Below are positions 1 through 13,700 of a stretch of 64,000 nucleotides of DNA, piece after piece. The notes beneath the pieces are model-generated. The model was not told the DNA's origin. It saw only the letters and a program-made list of their open reading frames with translations, and ran no database searches. The stretch's first letter is position 1. Every line of letters begins with the position of its first letter. The stretch is taken from positions 310,961-374,960 of the forward strand of contig NW_019091358.1 in the NCBI RefSeq assembly GCF_001949145.1, given 5' to 3'. Position numbers and translations under genes: made by a program. This DNA is from Acanthaster planci (Eukaryota; Echinodermata; Asteroidea; Valvatida; Acanthasteridae).

Positions 1-1609
1 TGTGGGCCAAGCTACCTTGAACCGAGACAGTGTTTGCCTGTGGGCCAAGCTACATCAAACATAACATCTATTGCAAGTGTGCGATACTGCATTGACAGTG
101 TGAATGTACATGTACATGTACACTGTACATATTGGCGTTCTGCCGATGACGTCATCAAATCAGCCTGGGAGCGTGAACGCCCAAAATAAAATGGGGATTT
201 TTTGTGGGCAGGGAAACACAGGATCTTTTTAATCATTTTTGGGTCGCGATTAATGGGGTAAACATTATGAATTTGTGATATTTTTGAAATGGTTACAAAT
301 TTACTGTTATTTTGAAATACTTCATGTGAACTAAATGCTTTCAATTTCTGTTAAACTTTTAATTAAGACATGTTTTTCTTGCGTCCCTTGAATGTGTTTC
401 CCTCAATGCCAAACGCAACTCAGTCATTATATTTGAACAAACAGTTTTACTCCCAGCTCGTTCTATCACGGCTTACTCCCTCCAAGAATTTAAAGTTGTG
501 TAAAGGCACGACCTCATACATGAACTCAGCATTTCAACTAAGAAATTCAGTGTGGCATTTGTTGATTTCCTCGGAAAGAGGCCAACTTTTTGCCTGATTT
601 TATTGGCATAACATTTGCATGTGAGATGTAGCATTCACCACATTTTCAATCTTTGAGGATTCATTGTTACACAATTCCTTAATGCACAATTTTAAATTTT
701 GTCCTGTTAAAAAAAATGAAGTATTTGAATAGGATCAGTTATTGCTGAAAAAACTTACACTTGTAAAAGAATGAACCCGACACCTTTCCAAGTAATTTTG
801 TCCCCTGCCTTAATATGTGTGCTGAATCTTCAGAGCACAGATAAAAGTTTTGGAAGTATTCCCCGTATTAAACTGATATTTGGGGGCCACACTTTTCAAA
901 CAAAAAAATAGGCTTTGATTCTGATTTAGATTTCCATTCCCCTAGCCCCCCCGGCCACCCTGTGACCCAAATAAAGCAGCAGGGACTTTTAAAAGGCTGA
1001 TGTGTCACCTTGCCTGTCTGTGCTTGGGCCTTCAAAGTATTTTAAAAGTAGGTACCAACAACCACATCTTCATCCCATGAGAGAAAAAAAACTCCATTGC
1101 TTATGAAAGGCAGTTGTTCTGGTATAAGTTCTACTTGAGAACTCTTTGTTTGGGGAATTGCTAAAAATGAAAAAAAAAAAGGATTCGGCATTGTTCAATG
1201 AATTTTCTGTGGTTCAGAGACTTGATAGTAAGAAAGTTAGAAATGGCTTAGAAGCAGCTGCAGCAATATCTGGCAGTGTCTGAGTTATTGGTCGTTCCTC
1301 TTACTGGTACAATTGACTACAATTTTTGTTTGATGTAATCCATTGCACTGGCTAAAATCAAAACAAATATACACTTCTTGAAACTATGTACTTCTGAAAT
1401 TAACAAGCTACATGTATTACGCATTATATAATCAACAATTGGTGACAGATTAGTTATTACAACTGCCTATGTTAAGATTACTGGCATTTAGTCACCATAT
1501 AAAAAAATCTTATTACACACTTTAATGCATGAATTTGTCCATTAAAATGAATATAATGCAGAGTAAAGCCTTCTGTTGGCAGTGTTGGCTTACTATTGTG
1601 AACACTTAT

Positions 1610-1860
1610 CTTGACAGCTGGGGGGGGTATGTGGCTTCCAATCATAGGGTTGGAGGTTCGAGTCCAGCTGCTGGCAGTATGTTGTGGCCCTTAGCAAGCC
1701 ACTTGCCTCTCTCCACCCAGGAGTATAAATGGGTACCAGCATTACCTGGGGAAAAAACTTGCGATGGACCGGCAATAGGGGGAATAGAAATATTCTCAGT
1801 CGTTTCAGGTCAAAGAAACATCTAATGTCATGATAACACACTTCGATCACTGCTATGGGT
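1610..1860 (+). mobile_element. tRNA-derived SINE-like element
   Basis: The segment contains GGTTCGAGTCC, a near-perfect RNA polymerase III B box. This is followed by the body sequence typical of many aquatic-animal SINEs: a CCCTTAGCAAGCCACTT stretch, then TCCACCCAGGAGTATAAATG and GGTACC, then a GCGATGGACCGGCAA tail. The A box is eroded and the ends are not sharp. Family assignment is from memory of such SINEs. Confidence 0.6.
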
Positions 1861-1903
1861 AAACTCATGTGCTGGCATGTTAAAATCTGTCATGGTATTA
1901 CCC

Positions 1904-2045
1904 AATCCACTGTCACAGTAACCTTGTGTACTGCCATGGCAACCTCATCCACTGCCACAGTAACCTTGTGTACTGCCATGGCAACCTCATCCACTGCCAC
2001 AGTAACCTTGTGTACTGCCATGGCAACCTCATCCACTGCCACAGT
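1904..2045. repeat. 42-bp minisatellite abutting the ZFYVE26 stop codon
   Basis: About 3.3 tandem units of 42 bp, each containing CTTGTGTACTGCCATGGCAA followed by CCTCATCCACTGCCACAGTA. The units are almost identical, and the last one ends at the base next to the stop codon (TAA on the minus strand at 2046-2048), so the array is the start of the 3' UTR. Confidence 0.9.
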
Positions 2046-4707
2046 TTAACTCCGCTCCTGCTTGCTCCTCATCAGCAGCTCTTTGGTCTTCATCTCTCTC
2101 TGCCTCTTCTCGGCCTGGGATGCCAGCCAGCTCTCACAGATGGTTTTCATCTGTGCCTGGCTGGGCCCTGCTCGCTGGGCGGCACTCAGGATCCGCTGGA
2201 CGTCCTCCACCCGCTCTGCCTTGACGGCAATGAGGTAGGCCGACTTGAGCTTGCCGCACAGCATCAGGGCATTGATCTGAGCACAAACACAGGAATGCCT
2301 TCCATGAAGAATCTCTCACATTTCAATCACTTGGGAAAACAATGACCAGGAGACAGGGCAGGTGTGGAAAAAAATCAACTAAAAAAACCAAACAAAACAA
2401 ATCCCCCAAACAATGTAAAGAGTTCGTTAAGACATCTAACGCAGATGCAACTTCAGCATTTCAACAGCAAGTGGTCATTAAGATTTGACAATTTTCTTTC
2501 AGGACGAACATTTAGATACGTGCATACAAACTCCTGACAGAAGTGAACAGAATCAAGTCAACAGAAGTAACATGAATTGCCTATTCTGAGAGAGAGAGGG
2601 AGCTCGTCTCATTGAATAGTGTCAAAGGTTGACAATGAGGAGGCTGTCAGCCTGGGACTTGCATAATTTTAGTAGCCTTGGTTAAGCCCAGGCAGGGTTT
2701 CTAGCCAAAACATCCTGGGAGGGTTAGTGCTTGCAGTAGTATAAAGAAGCATAGGCATCACTTCAAAGATGGTCCAATGAACTAATCCTTCCAGTTCTGA
2801 ATCCTGACCTCTACTACTTAAGTCCCCCACATCAGCATGAGTCTGGCTGTCTCCCGATGACAAAACACAGCACACTGTTTGAAATAACTAGTTCTTCTTA
2901 GAACCACAAATCCTCCAAACGTACTTCCATGGCGTTACTGCAAACTTTCCAGATTTTATCATCTTCCTGTTCCCCCCCCCCAAAAAAGGATCAGTTCTAT
3001 TGACTGGATATACCTTGTTGGTGTCACTCTTGATGAGTTTTATCAGGCCCTCCACCTCCTTTGTCTGGCTGCTATCACTGGCTAACACTCTGACACAGGC
3101 GTCCAGTATCTCATCGCAGCACTGGTCATTGGACAGCCCGGTATTCCGCACACAGACCAGCAGCTGATGGATGTCTTTGTACTTGTGCTGCGCAGCTAGC
3201 CGCCGACCAATGTGGCTGTATATCAGTGTGTCGGGAAGACGGAAGTCCTGGAAACAAATTTGAACGCAGAAAGTAAAAACAGAACAGAAAACAAACAATT
3301 AGAAGCAAACTTATTAACTATTCTGCAATTCCAGATTTCAGGACCTGATATCGTAAATCACAGCATGTATTGCATTGGCTGTTCAGAACATTTTGCCAAC
3401 TGGTAATAACAATAACGTCAAAATAACTCTCTTCATTTTATACGACAGATTCCCCAGAACAACACTGCAATGCCCGTTCCATCTATGAATCAATAACTAC
3501 TCTAATTGTTAATAATTAATCATTTCTAGGCGCAGCTTCTCTGTTTAGTTTGCAGTTGAATACAAGCAGATCTATTCTCTCACCTGAATGATCTGGAATG
3601 CCATCAGGAAGCCATCATTCACCGATGGACCAGCCAGAAGAACCTAAAATCAATCCATAACATGAATCTATTGAACAAGGCAAGGACCTTCCTTTCAAAA
3701 GTTTACAGGCAAGTTTAAACACCTACAGCTATTGCACAAAAAAGCCATCTTGAAATTTCAAATAATGCCAATTCCTTGTGGTACCTACACGACCAGTGCC
3801 ATTTTTGACAAGTTCAATTTTGTTTCTAGTTAAGTGCAACAAGCTTTGAGACCATTTTTTTAATATTCTGCTCAGGAAAACAGATTGCACAGCAAAAGTC
3901 AGCTGCTGGTAACCTGTTTTTGTTGCTATAAAGCAAGGTTCTCTGTGCTTATCCACCCCATGTTGAATGTGCATCCCCAAGCAGCAAAAGAAAGACAGAT
4001 GGTGGTTAAGTTTTCTTGCACGCGTTCTGCATGTACATAAAGACCATACATTATGGGATAAATCTGGTGTGCACAACATGCTCCGCATCAAACGCGCTAT
4101 TGATCCCATTTTAAATGCACGCTTATACAGTGAGTACCCAATAAACACGCCCTCTTTTGTTGTGCTCGGAGTGGATTACTTTCACATGCTGTGCAGCATA
4201 GTACTGATTCCACTGCCACCTGCAAAAATCGTTTTGTGGCCAGAAACCAAGCTTCATGAGATTGACCAATGATAAAAACGGCTGAAAACAGCTGAAAAAT
4301 GGCATGAAGAAGCTGAACTGTGAAAATCTCCTATACTTTTGTACACAGCCAGTGAGGAAAAAAAGCTGAAATCAGCTAGAAAGGTGAGAAATCTTACCCT
4401 TGATCATCATACTCATCAGGATAAGCCACTCTAGAAATGCGACACATCTGAACCCTGATTCACTGATGGGTCACGACTCAAAAAGCCCGCTCCACGGGTC
4501 ACTTTTTAGGTTCAAAATACTAGCTGGGCACTCACCCTGTAGGCCACCTCGGCCTTGACCTTGCTATTGCCAAACAGTGTGGGTAGCTGCTCCCCACGGC
4601 CGGGCTCCGCCCCCTGGCTGGAACCTAGCAGGGAAGACTTCCCTGATGATGCCATCCTATGCAGGAGCTTGGTGACCTCTATCTGCTGGCTGATGGTGTT
4701 CATGTGA
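2046..4707 (-). CDS. ZFYVE26: ZFYVE26 exons 40-43 (C-terminus)
   Basis: Exons: 4536-4707, 3584-3643 (60 nt), 3014-3247, 2046-2276 (ends with TAA), about residues 3070-3301. Landmarks are HMNTISQQIEVTKLLHRM, QLPTLFGNSKVKAEVAYR (human LPTLFGNNHMKMDVACK), NDGFLMAFQIIQDFRLPDTL, YKDIHQLLVCVRNTGLS, EVEGLIKLIKSDTNKINALM and KLKSAYLIAVKAERVEDVQR. The tail after SWLASQAEKRQREMK is Lys/Glu-rich and not conserved with human. A minisatellite begins directly after the stop codon. Confidence 0.96.
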
Positions 4708-7700
4708 CTGCGACAGAGAAAGATGAGTGGTTTAATGACCAAGCATCCACAACACAACTCGCAAGGGACTGTAATACGAAGTTCACACTCAAACATAGTT
4801 TGGGCAAACGATCTCTGCATTTGAATATTGTAGAGATCCAGGATAGAATTTTCTCCATGAAAACACAGATGACAATCCAAGAGGACTCACAGCCCCTTGT
4901 CCAAACAACTTACAATCACTGATTTTTTTTCTAGAAATCCCCCATACCCCATCAATTAATTTAAATTGAGACTTTTCACAATTTTCAAGCCTGAATCCTT
5001 TCATTATTGATTAAAAAATCATTTTAAAAAATATAAATAAGCCAGTCTTTTTACAAACATTTATGGACACTTTTTCAGTGTTCATATTGGATCCATTCTA
5101 ACACTCCAGGACCAAGTCACAGAGTGATATTTGCTACAACAGTGTGTATAATGTGGCCAAGTTGAAAACATATGCATCTAGCCATTCCTGAAAATCAGGT
5201 AAAACCCAGAAATTTTTTTTCTTCTCCAGTTGGGGAAAAAGTGAAAATTTGAGAAAATGCTTCAAATCGAGGAAAAGTCTGGGAATTTGATAAGGTCAAA
5301 AAGAGAAAATGTGATGCCTCTCAGGCTCCACTGCAACATGGAAAACAGGAAATTGGTTGAAACAATTAGACTGGGGAATTTTGGAAACTCCTAAAGGAAC
5401 ACTCATGGAAATATCAGGGAATTCTTCTTTTATACAATGTGGGAACCCTGTTTGTGTAAGTTGTGTGAATAAAAAAACATATGGCAAATTGACAGCACAA
5501 TGCCTGATCATGTCTTCCGTGAGACTTTCACTGAAAATCATTGTGGGTGAACAGTCCTCGGGCGTTTAATAATACGGCTCCTTACTTTGTAAGTTGAGAG
5601 GGTGTCATCATCAGCCTAATGTTTGCATCGCTAGCTGGTGCCCAAGACGGAGTGCTGCCTTTGGCTATGGAGCTGGTCATGGGTGGCCTCGGAACACTGT
5701 CCCACTGCTTCTCGTCCAGCACAGCCTTCATATGCTCCTTGGCTTTAGTCAGGTAGTGGAGGCGGTCAAAGAGGTCCGAGTAGGTCTTGGCACCAGACTG
5801 GTAGAACTTGATGCAGGTCATGGATGCGCGGACAAAATCCTAAGGGAACAAGGGATGAATATGAAGAAAGGATAAGAGATAAGAACAGTGTTTCCAGCCT
5901 CTCGTTTTCGACCAAATTCTTAGAAATTATTATTATTAAAGGCATTATATGGGTGTATGCATCAAAGGATCTACATTTGAATTGTCCCACTGTCCGCATG
6001 GTAACAGGTAAAATACTTTGAAACACTTTCGCCAACTAGACATCATTTCTTACTGTCACCAGCAAACACGGCCAATCCAACAAAAAAAGCTACAAATGAT
6101 TTTTTCCAGAATACACCATGGAAATACCGTCTCTATCAGAGATTCTCATTGGCCTAGTCCACTGTTTACGCACGAAAACGTTTACCTTCATGAAGAGCTG
6201 TACATTGTAGAGAACATGAGCCAAACTGTGGGCGTTGAGGTATCGACACATCACCGTGAGGTAGTTGTTCCAGGCGGCCAAGGTGGGATCCTGGTGCAGC
6301 ATCTCGGTCTGCAGGTCACGTAACTTGCCCTGCTTCATGCAGGGTACCAGCAGACCCTCCAGGAAGACTTCGCTGGAACAGTGCTGTGGAAATCGACAGT
6401 TTCAGTTTTTGGACGTTATTACACGCTCATGTGGAGAACATTGTGTTTCAAAGAGCAGCGGGTAATGAGGGGGCAGGGCCTCAAACTTTGTCCAGGTTCA
6501 TGGGTGAAAATCTTTTAATGAGATAAATATTTTAATGAATCCTTTTCCAAGTTGTTGGCAATTGTGTCTGGCTGATATGAATGTTCTCGATATTCAGACC
6601 CTCTTTGAAAACAATTTTGCAAGCTCTTCGTTGGAATTATTCCTCATTTGAATAGACCACATATCTGGAGTGAAATGCGACTAGAAACAACAAGCAAGTC
6701 ACATGGACGGTTATTGTCCAATCAAACTGAAGATCACTGAATAGAAGCAGGCAACAGTCTTTAGCTTGGGTAATAACTTGATCAGACTTAGGAGATGTTA
6801 AGGAAGCAATGGACATGCAGACCCTTTGCCACTTTGGGATCGCTAGTTAAAGCAGATTTTGTCTCTGAGGTAAGCATGTTCTCAGCGGTGGCCTCCTTGG
6901 CAGAAAACAGTGCCCTCAGTAGAGAAATGAACGTTTGTACATGTACCCAGCGATCTTTCAACCACAGATTTGCTTGTGCCATAAAAAGCATGTTTCAATT
7001 CCAGAGTGCATCTGACATTAAAGTGTGGCACCGGGCAGTCATGTCTACTTTAAGTGGCATGGCCTAGTTAGTCTACTGACAGCTACTAGTCCCAGACGGG
7101 AATCTGTCTCTACCTGGTGTAGGATGTACGAGACGGCCAACGACAACCTGTTGTGTTGATGGTAGAACTGCACCATGGAGATGTGAGGGCAGTAGGTGGT
7201 TATGTAAAAGTGGCATTCTTGGAGAGCTGGATTGTCCAAGGGGTTGCCAGTGAATGAGGCCTATGTAGGCAGAAATTACATCCAAAAATTTAAGCCTTTT
7301 CCTCTTTAATACCAGGCTGTGAATGGAAATACTTTATTCCTGTGTAGACTTCTTTTCAAAATGTTTGGTACTTTTACTTTGGACTATTTAAACTCCCTTG
7401 CAATACAGCTGTGTAGCAGTTAAATGCATCCCAAGTATTTCATAGTAATCAGAAATCTTCATAAGTAATTATGTCTTTACAAGAAGTCAGAAGTCTTCAT
7501 AAGATGTCACGTCTTCACAAGTATTCACAAGTCTTGTCCAATGGAATAAGTAGTCACAAGTCTTTCACAAGTAGTCACAAGTCTTTCTAAGACTTCACAA
7601 GACATCACAAGTCTTCAAAAGTAGTCATAAGTCTTTCACAAGAAAACACAAGGAATCTGAAGCAGCCTTGTTTCAATGTTACCCCAAAGCTACTCCACAC

Positions 7701-10700
7701 ATTAGAGTTGAACAAAGACATTTTGTTATTACAGCTTACTAACCATTGGGGAAAGTAATTGATAGCAATACTTATGAAAACTAGTGAAAAACACTATGAA
7801 ATACTGACCGTGACCGTGAAAAAAATTGGTTAAATCAGGTATCTCTGATTGCAGAAAGAAAACCCCACTGCCAGAAAATAACAGAAAAGTAACTAGTCAT
7901 ACAAAAATTTGAATTCTGAAGAAGAGCTTGAATACAGGTTTCAACCTAACCACTCAGACTTCGTGCACAAACTGTTCAGGGCGGTATTTTGTGGACTCCC
8001 AGGACACTTACAGTGTAACCAATCTCTACCCTTCATAGTGAAACCAAACAATGTCCCAGCTGGAGTGCACAATAATACAGCATAGGATGTGCTCTCACCA
8101 AAAGAATGTCTACATCATAACTATAAGTGTCTGGACACGTTTAAAGGCGCAGTAAAAATGCTTACACTTGTTGGTTCTGCTATGAAGTCTCTGATGGAGG
8201 TCACCGAGGCACTCAGGATTGCTTGAGCCTGTCAGAATGACCAATTTTTCGGGGAATAAGCAACTCAATGAACTTGAATTTCAAGGGTTACGGTCGAGCA
8301 ACGATGAGCACTTATTACAGTACTGACATCTGTGGAGAGCAGTTACAGAATTTACAGAAAATCCTAACTCAATCACTTAGTCAATCATGAAAACGACTAA
8401 AGAGGAACACCATGAGAAATGTAGGTGATTGGACATGAGGAAGTCAGAACAACAAGTTTTCACCAAAATAATTAACTCAATAAAATTGAAAGTATCACTG
8501 TACAAGCACTGGCAGAATAAACAAAACATAATAAACACAAACAAAACTCCTAATTGAATAAATTAGTTGATCACAAAAAAAGAAGAAAGGAAAAAGAACG
8601 AGAACTGTTGATGTTTCACACCGTGTCAGCTTGGGATGCTGATGTCTCCAGATACTGTATAATGTCGGTTAGCAGTTTGGAGGTCACACTCATCACGTTC
8701 TTGTCACTTGGTGGCTACAAAAGACAACGTGGGGGGAAACTGTTGACAAACGTGTTTCCATGGCCTCAGACATAAACAAATGGAAAGAACCGTAAGCATC
8801 ATCCTTAAGGGATACCACACAAAATTTTGAAGAGATGGTCAGATCTGAGAGGGGTGACAGAACTCAACTCACAAACCAGGCTTGCTCTGAAATAAAGCAA
8901 CTGTCCACTCAACACATAAGTCAAGATTTCTCAATAAGTGATATCCACAGCCAAAATCATACAGCTACGTACCAGTCATTAGCAAAATACATTTCCCTAA
9001 CTTTCTGGCAAGTAACCTTTCTCTGCTAAGCAAATTAGCATGTGCTAAGTCTAGCTACCTTGAGTATCCTGGCAAACTTCTCCCTTGCTCCCTGGTAGTC
9101 GCCAGCCCTCAGACAGCTGATTCCCCATGCTGACCAGACAGCCGATGCATCCAGGCCGCATTTTGTGGATACCTCCGCCGCCAGCTGCAGCCGCTCTGCA
9201 AGGACCAGACGATCCCTCACTTGCCTGAAACATGACAATGACAGACTTTCTCATAGTGGTTTCAAAGAAGACAGTCAGGGCGGAAGAGGAGGTGGGCTTA
9301 CAGAAATCTTTGTAAATGCAGATCCAAGTCACAAGCAAACTCAATAAATCAACAGACCTCCTGTAACTGTTCCTTCCACTTTAATCCACCACAGGGAAGT
9401 TAATCAGAAGTCAAATGTAAGGTTTGGTCAAGAGATAGTTCACACGGGATGAACAATGGCAAAGGAATGAAAGGAATTCTTTACTTGTTTATGTAAATAA
9501 ATGTGACTTGACATATAACTGAATGACTTGGGATTGACTAGTGATCAATTGAGACTTGGTTAAACTTCCCCATATCTTCCTGTGTTTCTCGATACTCATA
9601 ATAGAGTAAGTGCTTGTGACTCAATCTGCAGAGTTAGCAATACAAAGCTGATAAATGCTTAGTATGTAAGCCTTCTTACTCTTAACAGACTCAGTTGATT
9701 CAAAAGCTCAAACAGTTGTCCCATTCACAATGGTGTCACTCAACATAACATACACTCATTAATCAAGTACTAATTACTCACCTTGCAGAGCTCAAACAGT
9801 TGTCCCACCCATGATGGTGTCACTTAACACAACATACACTCATTAATCAAGTACTCATTACTCACCTTGCAGAGCTCAAACAGTTGTCCCACTCACAATG
9901 GTGTCAATCAACATAACATGCCCATTAATCAAGTACTCGTTACTCACCTTGCAGTGTCAACAATACAGAACTGATGAATGCCAAGTCTGACCGCTTTCTA
10001 ACTCCTTACAGATTCAACCTGGAAGGAAAGATCTTATGCTTGTCCCTTATCATAATGTAGTCTCTCAAAGCAGAGTAAGCACTCGTTACTCAAGTACTCC
10101 TTACTCACCTTGCTGAGTCAGCATTAGCCAGCTGTTGTATGCTGGGTATGTCAGCACAGTTACTCCTGACAAACAAACTCAGCAGATCCACAAAGCTCCT
10201 GTAGCTGTCACATAGCTCAATGCTACTGCTGTCGCCATCTTTGATGAAATGCAGCTTGGCATTAAACAGGAGAGTCTTCATCATACTATCAAATGAAAAA
10301 GTAATAGTATTTGGAAAGATGGGGAAAAGTAGACTGTGTGATACATTCAATTGGGTTTAAATTAGTCTGACGAAAGGTTAATTCTTTTACAAACTGACAT
10401 AATACTCTAAGTCTTATTTGATGTCGACAAAGGATTCCTTTAAACAAGTCGCAAATCTGATAGACAGGCAAAATATTTTTAAATTGAAATTGTTATTCTC
10501 CTGTTTACAAAACTGTCAATATGTATAGATAAGCATTTCTTTATAACTAATTTTCTTAAGAGGGCCAGAAAAATCACAAAAATGTTCCTTATTTAAATTA
10601 TTAAAATTGTCATCACTTCTCCAGATTTGTTGAGACTAAGTTAATTTATCAACGTATCCAAGTGTAACCAATCTTTAGTTTAACTACCAGGAAATAAAAG

Positions 10701-13700
10701 ATACAGGTAAAATTCATTACTGTCACAACACCAGGTTTGTGGTCTCGATTCATCACCTTATGATGAGGTTGTAGTCTACTTCTGGGTTGGGCACGCCTGG
10801 TCGGATTGGTCTTAAATACTCCGACAGGTCTCGGCATATTTGTAGGATCAGCGTGCCGCAGGTGCTGTGGTCACTATGAAGGTCCAGAATGGACAGGCAC
10901 ACCGATGTACTTGGAGCCTATCAAGGTGGGAAACCGGAATAAGTAGGAAACTGAACAAAAATTACTGGAATGAGCAAGGAGAGTGACTAGGATTGAGGAT
11001 GGTTAGATGAGGCGAGGGTGATGGGGAGAACTGGAACAGGTCAACGGGAAGAGGCTAGATGAGGTTAGTTGATGACTGATGTAGCCCGTTGCAACGTGAA
11101 CAGAGACGGTAAAGTGACAGCGGAAACTGCTTTAGGGTACACTTGAAAAAGGCAAGATGAGGTAAGGTGAGAGACCACACTGGTAAGAAATACAGGTGGG
11201 AGGAGTTAAGGCTATGGATCATGCTGGGACCATAGAAAGAGGCTACACGAAGTAAACTGATGGTTGATCAAGCTGGTAAGAGTCTGTCAGACAGGGGCTT
11301 AATGAGATTAAGCGATGGATCAAGCTGGTTAGAGTATGCTGTAGTGAGGCTATGTGAGGTGAGGTGAAGACTGGTGAATTTGGTAGGAATGTGCTGGACT
11401 AAGGATAGACAAGTCAGGGTGATAGATCAAGCTTGCAAATGTATACTGGACAGATGTTAGACCAGGTAAGGTGATGACAGGTGAATCTGGTAAAGAANNN
11501 NNNNNNNNNNNNNNNNNNNNNNNNNNNNNNNNNNNNNNNNNNNNNNNNNNNNNNNCACAACTGGTAAGAGTAAGCATACAGGAAGCTGGATGACTGAGGC
11601 AGAGCGATGATTGGTGAAATGAAGGAAAGTGTTCTGGAGAGATCAGCTGATGTGGAGTGGTGTTCTAGACATCTCCAGTGCTGGTAAACCTGACGACACT
11701 GACCTGCTCGTAGTAGAAGTCCTCCCTGATCAGCGTGTTGTACACATCGTCCAGGGTCAGCTGCCACTCCATGCCTGCCATGAGTAGAGTGTCCGCCCCT
11801 CCCGACTGGACGCTGGTAAAGCTGGAGCCAGCGACGGGCATGCGATGCTGCCACGAGCTCGGCGAGGGTGTGCGCTTGCCAGGGGAAAGCCTGCCGGCAG
11901 GCGAATGTCTACTGTCTGGAGAATGTGGCACAATTTGTTTTACAAAGGTTATTTCAAACTTTTAGCTTTGTGTGAAATAATGGACATGATAGGCAAATAC
12001 AAATGATCAACTTTGTGTATAAAGCTCTTGGTGACATAGCTCAAGAGGTTCCTTTTGCCTCGTATAAAGGTTCTGTACGAAGCTCTGAATGATGTTCTTC
12101 TTCAATCTAACAAAATATTGGACAGTTTATATGTAATTCTACATAACCTCTGGGAAGAGATAAAATTGAAGCCCGCCTTGTGTTTGATCTTTAATACTAA
12201 TGTGATCATCATCCAGCAAGTCTAATCTGGCACTCACACTGTGAGGACTTGGCCAAAATGTCAAATGTAAAACACAGCTGGTGAAAAGTAAACAAAATTC
12301 ATTCAAGAAAGATAACATTTGAATGAACATGACTCAGGGCAAATAAGAAAGAATAAGATGTTTATGATGAACACGATGCTTTAAGATTAAAAGAATAACA
12401 TGTACAGGTATTTGTATCACTTACCTGGTTGCTTAGCCTTTAGTCGTTGTTCCAAAGAGGACATGTTACTGTTCTGTGGCCTGTCAGAAAATTGAACAGA
12501 GGAAACCAAGAATTCAAGCCGACTGACATCCTCCATGCTTGCCACAAAGTAAAAAATTATGGAAGCTGTAGAAAGCTGGTCTCTGATACTTGTAGGCATT
12601 ACGGTTCACACTTTTCTTAGCTTTTACCGGAAAGGAACTTGCCCACACTGATCGGAAAGAGACTGCGGGGTTAGCTGAAAGGTACCTGGGCATGATGAAG
12701 GTCTGGTAGCACTGATCACATACTCGCACTGGTGCGTCACCGTAGCCTTCCACCACAGCCTTGAGTTGGGAGCAACGCCAGCACACGACACGGCCGCAGC
12801 GTCTGCAGTGATGACGCCTGTTGAACTATAAGCCAAAAAGAACAAAAAAAATTTAAGTTTTAGCACCTAAGGCAGCCTCTTATGAATGCAAAGATGGGAA
12901 ACATACAGACAGTGTACCTCACCAAAGTAATCTCCACCATTCCCTTGTTTTTTAAGTCCAAGAGAACGCGTAATCTCTGCATATATTGAAATTGAACGTG
13001 CAGTCTTGATTGTAATGAATATGGTCTCTTGAGACGAGCTACCACAATGTTACACAGGATATGTGTCCCAAAGAATATCCCTGGAGGTCATGATGAAGTG
13101 TTCCATTCATGAGGTCACAGTTTTACTCTAAACCTCTAATGGACATCACTTCTCCCCTACTATTTATTAACATGGTACGTGTATTTAAAGCTTTAATCCA
13201 TTATTTTGAAGATCTTCACCAAAAATTTGTAACATAGTACTGGCATTATACATTATTTTGCTTGAAACTGGGTCATTCTACATATTAGGGGTCCAATTTT
13301 TTTTGCATCCTTGTCACATCTGACATATGACTTGATAAGTTCAGAATGCATTCTGTAATTTCCAAGAGTGATGAATGCAAATTCCCTGTCAAACAAATAG
13401 AAATACTTTGAAATCAATTTCAGTGATACCGGTATTTCAAATTACACAGGTCAGGTGTCACAGGGACACAAAAATGTCACACTTTTGGACCCTGAATTTA
13501 TAGAATGACCCAACTGCTACTTGTATTTTTAAAATGTTTGTGGAATGGAAATAATTCAAAGCTCCTACATGTATTTGTCATGTTCTGCCTTTAACTGCAT
13601 TTAGCAAAGGTTTGGCTCCAAAACAGTAAAAGGTGTTTTTAACAGAATGTCAAAAAGTGCCTCTAACAGTATGCCTTTTGGTACATTCACAATAAGTTGT

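Larger units (their letters stand above)
1..2045. other. Region downstream of ZFYVE26, no gene recognised
   Basis: AT-rich sequence with stop codons in all frames. It should contain the ZFYVE26 3' UTR. Read on the minus strand, possible poly(A) signals are an ATTAAA near 1521 and an AATAAA near 597, neither confirmable by eye. It also holds short ACATGT runs near 107-125, a SINE-like segment and a minisatellite, listed separately. Confidence 0.5.

Noticed and set aside
12514-12685. Read-through of exon 29 into the intron
   Set aside because: The frame stays open, but a GTACCT donor at 12685 gives a phase-2 end that matches exon 30, and the extension is not conserved with spastizin.
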